Part shown: positions 25,624 through 36,500 of the stretch, in pieces | Position numbering within the stretch: position 1 is the first letter of the stretch | Layout of the letters: each line of letters starts with the position of its first letter | NCBI GenBank assembly: GCA_019925795.1 | Contig: CM034312.1 | Span: 23,649,914-23,713,913 of the forward strand | Source of the DNA: Dendrobium chrysotoxum | Taxonomy: Eukaryota; Streptophyta; Magnoliopsida; Asparagales; Orchidaceae | Direction of reading: 5' to 3' | Length of the DNA stretch: 64,000 nucleotides | Translations under genes and position numbers: made by a program | The notes under the pieces: model-generated | What the model was told of the DNA's origin: nothing | What the model saw: only the letters and a program-made list of their open reading frames with translations | Database searches by the model: none

Positions 25624-26149
25624 CTAAGTGCACAATCTGCACACCCTTCGGGGCGACAACTTAGAAATTTATATTTTTTTCTTTTTTTCTTTTTTTTTTT
25701 GAAAAAAAGGGAGCTATGCTAATGTGCGCCTCACACACGGACATGCCCATAATAACCCAAACCTATCCGACTTAGTTCAGGTCTTATTTTAAGCTGAGAC
25801 GAATCTATTTCAATTTTTTTAGTTAAATTTTGACACTTTTAGAACTCAATATCGAATATTTACAATCATATTTGAGCAATTTTGGGGAATTTGAGGCAAA
25901 ACTTCTTGATAATTTTTGCTCAAATTGACATGATGACTTCAGAGAAGGGTGAAATTAAAATTTAGGAGGATTTACTTGATTTGTAACACCAAGGGGAAGT
26001 TCATGTCTCCATCTAATGAGAGGTCCACCATGTAGTTTTTTGAAATCGACCCATGAGTAGCTTTACATGGCACAAGTTTATTTGTATGCCAAGTTATATT
26101 GATTTCATTGTATTTTCCGACAACACAATATTTGAACATCAAAAATAAG
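25624..26149. other. Non-coding, no feature assigned
   Basis: Contains T-runs near 25670-25700 and otherwise mixed sequence. No gene, motif or terminal repeat is seen. Confidence 0.5.
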
Positions 26150-26840
26150 GGTGCCTACTAATATGTCACATAAAAATCAGTTCGATCAAGCACGAATCTA
26201 CATGCAAATTGAAGAGAGACTTTCAAATTCAGCTATATATTATTTGGCACATATTTCAGCAAATTTATAGTCAAATTGATCAGCTTGAAGAGACAAACAC
26301 AATGACATAAAAAATGATTCAATTTGAGGTCAAATAAGCTCAGGTCATGCACTTAAAGCATAGTTGCAAATTTTGGAATATATATTGGAGGATCAAATAA
26401 TCTCTAAAATTTGCATGCTTATAATCAAATTGAGCATCTCGATAAGATAAACCTAACCAGCCTAAGATCGTTAAATGATCTCTGATCAAAAACATCAACA
26501 CAAGTTGTCCGATGGATTATTTCATATTTTAGTAATATTTATGGGCATATCACTCTTACAATATATAAATAGATCTTCATTGTCTACATGTAGGGAGCAT
26601 AGAAGCTTAAAGAATCACAGAGCTTCACCTGACCATCACCGCTGAACCACCACCCAACCACCGCCATCAGATCACCACCCGATCGCTATCGTCGGATCGT
26701 CGCACCCCAACCGCCATCATCGAATCATTACCATTGGACTGTTCCTACCTAACAATCATCATTGAACTGTCATTGCCTGACCATCATTATCGAATTACCA
26801 TTGCCTAATAACCATCATCGAATTGCTACTGCTCAACAAG
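26150..26840 (+). mobile_element. Second Tat-like LTR/leader fragment with CCACC repeats
   Basis: 26330-26600 aligns with 13320-13640: 'catgcacttaaagcat', 'aaccagcctaagat', 'gttgtccgatggatta' and 'tctacatg' are shared in order. 26630-26840 holds CCACC/CCATCATCG repeats like those at 13690-14300. Only this LTR/leader part is present, so it is a truncated or solo remnant of the same family. Confidence 0.65.
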
Positions 26841-27640
26841 TTAATTAATCAAGGCATATTTTCAAGACTTGACAAGTTAATTAATTAGGATGTGTCTTTC
26901 TCTTTTTTTCATACTTTGTCAAAAAAAATTAATTCCGCGGAAAACATCCTCATTATTAAGCCACCATTTTCCCGAGATTTTATTATTATTATTATTTTTT
27001 TTTTTTGGTTTACTTACGAGTGGGAGATTACCAACCAAAAGCTTATATCCATCTATTATTAGATATCGCTTGTAATTTCAGTCAAATAAAATTTCAATCC
27101 ATAATTTTAAAAATAATCTCAATCATTTACTTTGATCTGTCTGAGTTCATTTTATTTGTATTTTCATTTTTATTCTTATTTTATAAAAATATATTTGTAT
27201 TTTTTATTTTTTAAAATAAATTAAATTATTTTAAAAACAATACACCACGGGTGAAAACTATTGTCATCATCACCTCGCTAGCTAATGTACACCAATACAC
27301 CACAGTTTGAATCAATATATTCGATATTCAATAAAAATAAAAATAATATATTTTTTAAGATATCAAATAAATTTATTTTATATTAAAATATAAATAAATA
27401 ATATAAAATAAAAAATAATACTAAATGACCTCTTAATTTTTTGTTGAGATTTCAAAATAATTCTCTCAAAATCATTTAACTCAAATAAAATCTCAACCCT
27501 TAATTTGTAAAAAATACAAAATCTGAACTGTTTATTTAATTAATACTGAGATTCGAGTATTGTTGTGTCCTGGAATATTCGTTGCTGTAGAGAAATATAA
27601 AGTTTAATGTCTTAGCTTTATACGAAGATTCAGCACACAT
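26841..27640. other. AT-rich non-coding
   Basis: No gene. T-runs near 26985-27007 and AT-rich sequence with short A/T words. Nothing is recognisable. Confidence 0.5.
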
Positions 27641-27644
27641 ACAG

Positions 27645-27960
27645 TTTGGCGATCTTGGGCATGTTGGATTCTTCTCATCGAGCCACTCGACTTGACTATA
27701 AGCATGTCACATTTGGGAATCATTTGGTCATTCAATTTATGGTTTGAACCTTCCAAATGTGCTTCGGGTCTTTGATTTGGACTCATTCGAGCTCGGATTG
27801 GGTCGAATTTGGTGTCTTTGGATTCGTCTTTTCGAGATGTTCAGTTCGACTAAAAGTTTGATGAAACTGGAGTTCATATAGCCCGAGTTTGATTTTGAAA
27901 GTTTTCAATACGAATTTGTCTCGAGAATCATGCTCGATCAAGATAATTTTTTAATGATAT
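27645..27960 (+). repeat. Dispersed repeat shared with 59365-59690
   Basis: Shares long stretches with 59365-59690 in the same orientation, such as 'ctataagcatgtcac', 'gtctttgatttggactcatt', 'gctcggattgggt' and 'gatcaagataattttt'. The two copies lie on either side of the KH gene. It is probably an LTR or part of one; the family is unknown. Confidence 0.8.
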
Positions 27961-28906
27961 ATCATGTATTAACGTCCTTAAATTCAAGATTTCATTAAAT
28001 AAGATTTGGAGTTTAAACTCTATATTCATAGAGGCATAAAAATGATATATATATATATATATACCTTCTCTCAAATAATACTCAATCCCTTGCAACTTGA
28101 GAATATAATTTAAGAGGAAAATCATTGTAATATTAGAAGTCAAATATCAAAATATTTAGTTGAATATCAGTAAAATTTATTGCAACGGTGAGGAAAATTT
28201 CCCAAAATTTATTAAAAATAAATAAAATAATTTTTTTCTAACTAATTCAACTTTATTTATATGCTTATTACATATCTACGTATGATCTCTATTTTGATTT
28301 TAATTTAATTATTTTTCCTATCAAACTTTTTGAAATTGGCATTATAGTTGTACTTTCGTAATTTTTGTTTGTGAATTTAACGCACATGTATCTTAACTAG
28401 TGAGAAGCACAACAGAGTATAGCCTTGTCAAAGTGATTTGCCCAAATAGATGTGCTTTTCCCAAATAGAAATTTAAAATTTTATGTAAATATAATTAAAA
28501 TTAAAATGGGCTTAAAACTTTTAAATTTATATTCAGATTAATATAATTCAGAATATTTTATATAAATATTAATCTCAGCATAAATATAAAAACTCTGAAA
28601 CAAATTACATCAAAATATTATTGTACATTATTTTTTTCATAAAAATTAGATCAAATTTGTCAGATATTTCCATCAAACAAAATTGTATAAAAGAATAACA
28701 GCCCATTAAGAGCTTTCAAAAACAGCTAAGAGGAAAACAAAAACAAAATAAATAAATAAATAAACTCTGATTTCATTCCTATTTCTCACCAACGTTCTTA
28801 TCTTCCCCTCCAATGAAATATAATTTGGCATATAAGTTATGAGCTCTGTGCATGCACCAAAAAAAAAAAAGATAATTCATCGACACGCAACTAGGACACG
28901 CAACTA
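27961..28906. other. AT-rich intergenic, downstream of the KH gene
   Basis: Includes a short (AT)n run at 28048-28063 and an (AAAT)n-like tract near 28745-28762. No gene. 'gacacgcaactagg' occurs twice in tandem just before 28907. Confidence 0.5.
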
Positions 28907-28992
28907 GGCTACGTTTGAGACAGCTTTTTTAATGATTAAAACATCTTTTTAGATGTTTTAAGAAGCAGTAAGAAAGCCGTCCCAAATAAGCC
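28907..28992. mobile_element. Tourist-like MITE 4 near the KH gene 3' end
   Basis: 86 bp. Starts GGCTACGTTTGAGACAGC and ends CCGTCCCAAATAAGCC, flanked by CTA and TTA. The core 'aaaacatctttttagatgtttt' region is self-complementary. It belongs to the same family as the cluster at 7872-8207. It lies about 340 bp beyond the stop codon of the KH gene, so it may fall within the 3' untranslated region. Confidence 0.65.
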
Positions 28993-29328
28993 TTAAATTT
29001 CCAACAAATCAGCTCACAGCTAATAACCAAGGCATAATAACTAGAAATATATAAGCTTCACTCGAATGACCCAACACAGTTTTCAGCTTAAGACAGGAAC
29101 CTGCTAATCAAACGCTGGCTGCGCAAGCGCATCTGAAGCCTTGACCAAATCACCTTATAAACCATTCTAGTAGCAGAAATACCAAAAGATTAAGACAATA
29201 AAACTTCCGACTTCAACTGGTACGAACGCTAACACAAATAAGAAGAAAATTAAAATCCATGATGACGATAGTGACTACAAATAGTCAAATATATATATGC
29301 TTACTTAGGTATGAGCCCTTAAACAGTA
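28993..29328 (-). other. Probable 3' untranslated region of the KH gene
   Basis: Sequence directly downstream of the stop codon at 29329, with a somewhat higher GC content than the flanking DNA. I found no unambiguous AATAAA on the minus strand here, so the transcript end is not fixed. Confidence 0.35.
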
Positions 29329-30516
29329 TTAGTGTTGACCATAAATTTGAGCTGAATCGTACTGACCGCCATATCCTGGCTGTGGAGAGACGCTCTTAGC
29401 GTAACCAACTGGAGCACCAGGAACACCATAACCACCTGGTTGAGGAGGCATCGACTGATCATAATAGCCTGACGGATTGGCTGGAGGCTGAGAATAGCCA
29501 AGCTGGTTGCTAATAGGTTGCTGAGCAGCATAACCGGAGTTGGGTGCATTTCCTATATATGCTGCATCCGGAGCAGCCCCCTGGTACCCATAGTTCACAT
29601 TGCTTTGAGCGGTCTGATCATAGCTTGGCTGAGAGGAAGGGTACTGACTGTAACCACTAGACTGAGGAATAGATTGACCATATGCAGCTGGCACTGCTTG
29701 TCCACCTTGGCCATATACTGGAGCAGGTTGTTGAGGATAACCACCAGACGGTGGCTGCTGCGAGTATCCATTGGCAGTTGCATAGGTCTGACTGTAAGGA
29801 GCCTGTTGTGTTGGAGCATTTGAATTGTATGGATATGGCTGTTGCGCTGGTGGAGCACCTTGATACATCAGTTCTTCGGGCTGGGATGGTCGAGCTGGGG
29901 CATATGAAGGAGGAAGCTCACTATATGCTGGCTTGCCGTAAGGTGTAGATGATTGCTGTCCATACATTCCATGCTGTGAGCCAATGGACTGCTGCTGACC
30001 ATACATTTGCGGACCAGGTGGCTGGTTGTCATACGTGGGTTCATTATAGCCATACCCATATTTCTGCTGTGCAGGTGGAGGCTGAGCAAAGGGTGCTGAA
30101 TTTCCATAAACATCTGAAGATTGCGACTGCGCATAGTCGTAGTTCATAGGAGCAGATGTTGAAGCTGGAACAGATCCAGGTAAAGGATTTGATGGTTGGT
30201 TGTTACGGACAAATCCACCTTGGTTATAGTAATCATAGCCACCTGGCTGTGGAGGGGTAGTCTGCATAGGACCAGCTGGAGGCCTTTGTTGATCCCAGCT
30301 TGAGCCATATGCGCCTCTTGTAGGGGGTTCCTGAGAATAGCCATTGTAGGGTTGAGGATATTGAGTTGTCTGAGGCGGATACATACCTATCTGCTGATGA
30401 TTATAGCCAACTGTCTGCTGAGCTGGTGCTGTCGGGGGATGACCCCATTGAGTTACCGGAGCAGGTCCATGGGGCGGATGGATTGCGTTGGAGTGTGATG
30501 ATTGTCGTACGGGAGG
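29329..30516 (-). CDS. KH gene exon 8 (Q/P/Y/G-rich tail and stop)
   Basis: 1188 bp including the stop, 395 residues. The acceptor is CTGTAG|CC. The translation is dominated by short Tyr/Gln/Pro/Gly/Ser repeats such as YPQQPAPVYGQGG and GYSQYPSSQPSYDQ. Such prion-like low-complexity tails are common in RNA-binding proteins that form condensates. Several overlapping open frames on both strands across this exon are shadows of its repetitive codons. Confidence 0.93.
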   Translation of the reverse strand, partial: PPVRQSSHSNAIHPPHGPAPVTQWGHPPTAPAQQTVGYNHQQIGMYPPQTTQYPQPYNGYSQEPPTRGAYGSSWDQQRPPAGPMQTTPPQPGGYDYYNQGGFVRNNQPSNPLPGSVPASTSAPMNYDYAQSQSSDVYGNSAPFAQPPPAQQKYGYGYNEPTYDNQPPGPQMYGQQQSIGSQHGMYGQQSSTPYGKPAYSELPPSYAPARPSQPEELMYQGAPPAQQPYPYNSNAPTQQAPYSQTYATANGYSQQPPSGGYPQQPAPVYGQGGQAVPAAYGQSIPQSSGYSQYPSSQPSYDQTAQSNVNYGYQGAAPDAAYIGNAPNSGYAAQQPISNQLGYSQPPANPSGYYDQSMPPQPGGYGVPGAPVGYAKSVSPQPGYGGQYDSAQIYGQH

Positions 30517-33500
30517 CTACAGGCAGAAGAAAACAGTTATTATGATAATTCAAAGAACCTAGGTGTTCAAAGGATTCCAAATATATTTGAGACTCCAATA
30601 AATAAAAACTGGGTCTAAATCCAGATGACAAGGAAAAGTCTATAAATCTGAAGTAATAACACAGAAATAAAGAAGAACACAGAAGATTGATCAAAATTAA
30701 GGGGAGAAAGGAAATACATGTTCAAGTAAGATGAAACATAACGTGGCATCAGCAATAAGTAAAACAGAAACATAAACAGATACGCCCAGGGTAAGTTCTA
30801 TATCCAATAAAAATAAATGATATTAAATGATCACCAGAGCTTAATTATCAGATAGAATGGAGGGCCGAGTAGGTATATGTAAAGGATAGATCAAAAATTA
30901 ATTTGAATCGTTAAGTACTAGTGACATTAGAACTTGCTGATTGCACTCCAAAAAAAAAAAAAAAAACCTAATACTCGACAGCAGGTCAAGCATACAACAA
31001 GGTTATGAAACTGACGAGAATGAGAAACGACCTTTTAAACATTCAATCAAATGGCGGATCAAGAATTGTATGCTAACTTTGTTTCTAGGCAAACAAAAAG
31101 CATTTTAGTCATTCATCAACTGGCAGGATTTCAAATTGAAGCTTTACACCATCAGCAGGACTTACAATGCTCTGAGGGCAGGTTCTCACAAGCTGTAGGG
31201 TGTACCATGCCTCAAGAATCAATTTAGAACAATGCATTTGCACTCTGAATACATAAGCCAAAAGAAACCAATGAAAATAATCAGAAGCTGATTGCATAAA
31301 ACAACCTCTAACAGTTTTCTTTTTATTCTCCCTTTCAAATTGAGTAGCGAGGATGTTGCATGACCGACAGATAAAAATCTACATCAAATAGAATTGATGG
31401 CTTGATACTTTCAAACAAATATAAGACAGTGCTGCTATAGGATCTCAGAGAATATTAAAGTTGTAGTGATATTTATCAAAATGGACTTAAAAAGAATTAA
31501 TGAGAAAGAGCCAATAAGATCAGGATTTCAGTAGAGATCTAATTAATGAAGTCCTTAAAGTTCTTGGATATCCACAATCTCTAAAAAAGTAAAGTTTTTA
31601 ATTGGACTACTACATATTTCAAAAGAATTCTAAACAATAACTAAATTCATGTTATTTCACCAATAGCACATGGTTTTGGTTGACAAAAGCAAAATTTTAG
31701 GCATGAATCATTAAAATCTTGAAAAAAGAACAATCAAATGGCAGAAACAAATTGTCCTCTTCCAGAAAATTATCTCGCAACTCAAATGGTAGGTATTTCG
31801 ATGACAAAAAATAATCAATGTCCCCATACCAAAAAAAAAACAAGAAAAATAGCCACTTGCTAAAAACAATCACATTACTAACTAAGCACATAGATTGCAG
31901 ATGAACAAATTAACACTCCATGATCTGAAAAAAATCAAAATTTTCCCTCTACTATAGGTCAAGGACATGTATATTCATACTGATATTAAATACAATATAC
32001 CCCAAACAGGAATGCATAGGCTACCAGAAAACATATTAGTATTAGACACATGATGCACGCAATCGACTGCCAGACTACTAAGTAACGCTGCGCCTGGCAT
32101 CATACTTTTAAATGATCATGAATTTTGATTCCAAGTCTAAAAGCAATCTTACCAACATGATAAGGATTAAAAGTTGATGCCCTTCTTTTGTTGATCAGAG
32201 TGAAGTTTTATTGCTACACCAAGATACCAACGTTGATTTCATGAGAAAGGTATAGCCAGATCTGCAGGGTGAAAGCCAACCAACCCCAAGTTGGAATTTT
32301 CAGCATAAATAAGCCAACGTAACCGCCAATAAGTTTAATGTGGACCATGAAAGACTGGGGCAAAATGACTTTAATTTTAAATCCAATTATAAAAACAAGC
32401 TTTAATTGTCAAAGTACATGGAATTATTGAAGGTGGCCATAAAACACATGATATATTGCTGAGAAGAATTTCAAGAAAATAATGGAAAAATATTCTTATA
32501 GCTAAAATGCATACAGTTTATTTAGTAGTCTGTAAACAAACAACAAACAGCATAAAGCAGGAATTTTTAGAAACAACAAACCAACATTATTTGCAGAAAT
32601 TCCCTACCACTAAACTACTTTCAATAACCTCAAACTGAAGAACAAAAAGAAAGAAACTTAGCATGAATATCTTGATCTTGTCACCGCATTATAATGACTG
32701 CGTCTCTTTCCTTGTAAAATGCAAGGGAAAAGATGGCCTTCATCCCAGATAAAATATAATCAGAATGCCCATCTCTTAAAAAAATAAAATAAAACACAAT
32801 TATAACCTAAATGCCTTTCTTAATACATAGTAAATATTTCATATGTTTCTTCAAATACAAGTATAAAACAATTTATTCATATGCACAAGTCCTAAAAATT
32901 GATTGTACAAAATGCTAAGAATATGATGGACTAGCTAAGCCGATCCAGCCAATCAACCCGGACCAAACAAGGGGGGCCGGTCTAGCTGGCGAGGCTAAAA
33001 AGCCTTGTGGGCTCTACTAGTGTGGTCGGGGCGGCGGGCAAGGAGAGAGGGGGGCTCAAAGGGGATTAATTCTACCTTTAATTACTTACTATAGAAAATC
33101 AAAATTGGGAAGAAATTAAGAATGTTTATTTAGGGAAAGAGAACTGATTTGAATTCATATTTGGGACGGAATTAGGAAGGTTTAATTAGGAAAAGAGGGC
33201 TGATTTGCATTCAAATTTGGGAGGGAATTATGAAAGTTTATTTAGGATTAATTAAGTTTTCTTATTTTCATTATGTGATTATATATTTTGCAGTAATTTT
33301 CTTTAGAGTTGTTCCTAACTGCGACTAGAGTTTGTGGAGAGTCAATCTACCTCTCAAATAGTAGATTAACTTGTATCTTGGTATGTTGTGCCGATATAAA
33401 AAAAAATTAGCCCATAATCTCATACTTTCTTGCTGATTTCTGTTGCGTTTTCTCTTCATTATTGTTATTTTTTTTTGCTATGTGGAGATCGGATTCCTAT

Positions 33501-36500
33501 CAAAATAGTATCATAGCACCTTTTTTGGGACCTATGGCGGCTTAAGAAGGTTAATGCGTTGGAGAGGCTTGATGGGGAAGTTGAAAATCTGAATTCGGAG
33601 AGCGAATTTCGGCAGTTGAGGGCAATTTTTTGAATAGGGATGATGAGGGAGGATCGGGAGGTGAAAATTTTGGAGGAAGAAGAGGAGATGCCACCTTTGG
33701 AGCCACTTCTAAGGAGGGCAACACGTGAAGGGTATGAGTGGTAAAGAAATTGGGATGGTGAATAGCGGAGAGCTGATTTGGGGAGATAAAAATATGGAGG
33801 GATCACAACACCCACTACATTGGAGGAGGAATAAGCAGTTGGGGCCATGGCAATCCTAGGGTGAGAAAGTTAAAGATGTTGATTTTTTACAGAGAAGATG
33901 CTCATGGGTGGATTTATCGGGCGGAGCAATATTTTGCTGTAAATGGGTTGATGGAAGATGAAAAATTCACCGCAGCCGCTCTATGTCTCGAGGGGAAGGC
34001 TCTAAACTAGGACCAGTGGAGAGACTTGCGATATCTGATCCGCTCAAAGAGCGATTCAAAGACTGTCTACTAGAATATTTTTGAACAAGTCAGGAAGGAC
34101 TTCTATGAACAGTTATTTGCTCTGGTGCAGGAGGGGGTGATAGTGTATCGGAAGAAGTTCGAGTACTTCTATAGCCGATTGGGAAGGTTATCAGAGATTG
34201 TGCTAGAGGGGAACTTTATAGAGGGGGGCTCAAGCCTGATATTCGAGTAGCTATTCAAATATTGAGACCACGTGGCTTAGGGGAGGCTATGGAGATAGCC
34301 CTGCTGGTGGTGGATAACAACTCCTTGGAGAGTAGTCATAGCAAATAGCTCGGGAGTCTCCTACCGCAAGACCACTATATTTCTGACACCAAAGGTGCAG
34401 ACAATGTCTATTCAGAAGGAAGCCCCGCAGGATAAAGGCTAGGGAGTACAACCAAGGGAGAAATCAAGAGGTTGAGTGGCTAACTGAGTCATAAATTTAG
34501 GAGAAAAGGGAAAACGATTTATACTTTAGGTGTGATGAGAAGTTCGCTCCAGGCCACCGTTGTAAGGATCGTACATTACAGGTCTTAACAGTCTGCGATG
34601 AAGAGGAAGATGCTATAGAGGAGGAAGATGATCACCTGCACTTAGATGCTGCAGAGGTATCCCTTAACTCAGTGGTTGAGTTGAAACTGAACCACACCAT
34701 GAAGGTTAAGGAGAAGATCGAACATCAGGAGGTGGTAGTACTAGTAGATAGTAGAGCTACCCACAACTTCATTTCCAACAGGATGGTGGATCAATTGGGA
34801 CTGAAATTAGTGGACATGGGGAGCTTTGGGGTTATGTTGGGAACAGGAAAGTAGAGAGGAGGAGAGGAATTCGCAAAGGGGTGATCCTAAACCTTCCAAA
34901 TGTTCAGGTATTGGAAGACTTTCTGCCATTGGATTTGGGGAGCATAGATGTGACACTGCAAATGAAGTAGTTGCAGAAGTTGGGGAATACCAAGATTGAT
35001 TGGAAGCCTCTAACAATGGAGTTCAAGGTTGAGGAGAGGACAGTGGTTAATAGAAGGGATCCTAGCTTGTCCAAAATTATGGTTTCACTCAAAATCATTA
35101 TGAGGGCAATCCAGGGTGAAGGAGTGGAATTCTTGGTTGAGCTACGAGATTTGGAAGGAGAATAGGATGGGGAGAAGAACGAGCACCAGACATGGTTCAA
35201 CTACTACTACAGCAGTATCGAGAGGTGTTCCAGCCAGTTCAAGGGTTGCCTTCTCCGTAGAAACATGAGCATGTTATCATCTTGAAAGAAGGAGACTCAC
35301 CTGTTAGTGTTCATCTGTACCATTATCCCCAAATCCAAAAAGATGAGATCGAGAGAGACGTTAGAGGCAAGGATCATTCGACCCAATGTCAGTCTATTTT
35401 CCAATCAAATGCTATTAGTGAAAAAAAAGATGGCAGTTAGAGGTTTTGCATGAACTATCGGGCGTTGAACAAGGAAACTATGCTAGACAAGTTTCATATT
35501 CCAGTGATTGATGAGTTGCTAGATGAGCTTTATAGAGCGGTGCTTTTCTCAAAAATTGATCTAAAGTCAAGGTACCATTAAATCCGGATGAAACCCCAGG
35601 ATGTTCCCAAGGCGACATTTAGGACTCATAAGCCACACTGAGTTTTTAATGATGTCCTTTGGCCTCACTAATGCTCAAGCTACTTTCCAATCCCTGATGA
35701 ACAGGGTATACCAGCCATATTTGTAGAGGTTTGTGTCAATCCTTTTTGATGATATTTTGATTTAGAGTAGGACTGAGGAGTACTTAGAACACTTGGGATT
35801 GGTGTTATCCACTCTGCGGGACCACCACTTGTTTGCCAATCTAAAGAAGTGCTCATTTCCCAGCCTAGAGTGAAGTTTTGGGGCACGTGGCATCACAGGA
35901 AGGAGTAGAAGCTGACCAGAGCAAAATCAAGGCCATGCTAAGGTGACCAATAGCCAAGAGCTTGAGGGAGTTGAGAGCGTTCTTAGGGCTTAAATGCTAC
36001 TACAGAAAGTTCGTGAAGGGATACAGTTTAATAGTCTAGCCTTTGATCGAACAGCTAAAGAAGAATAATTTTAATTAGGGCAAAGCAGCTACCAAGGCCT
36101 TGAAAGAGTTGAAGAAAGCGATGACCATCATGCCAGTGTTAGCCATGCCCGACTTCAGCCAGCCTTTTGTGGTAGAGAAGGATGCTTCGGGATATGGGCT
36201 AGGAGTTGTACTTATGCAAGACCAAAGACCAGTGGCTTCCTTCAGTCAGGTGTTGACTGTCAGCATAAGGTTCAAGTCAATCTACAAGAGGGAGCTGATG
36301 GTATTATGTTGGCCATCCAGAAGTGGCGACCCTACCTGTTAAGATGACACTTCATTGTCAGGATTGATCAAAGAAGCTTAAGGTTTCTTCTAAAGAAAGG
36401 ATAGTTACATAGGAGCATTAGAGGTGGCTTTCGAAGCTGTTGAGTTATGATTTCGAGATCCAATATTGACCAGCGATATTGAACAAGGTTGCAAATGAGT

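Noticed and set aside
29518..30344. Several 66-101-codon frames on both strands in exon 8
   Set aside because: Shadows of the Q/P/Y repeat codons of the true frame, which is supported by splicing phase and by similarity of the upstream domains.
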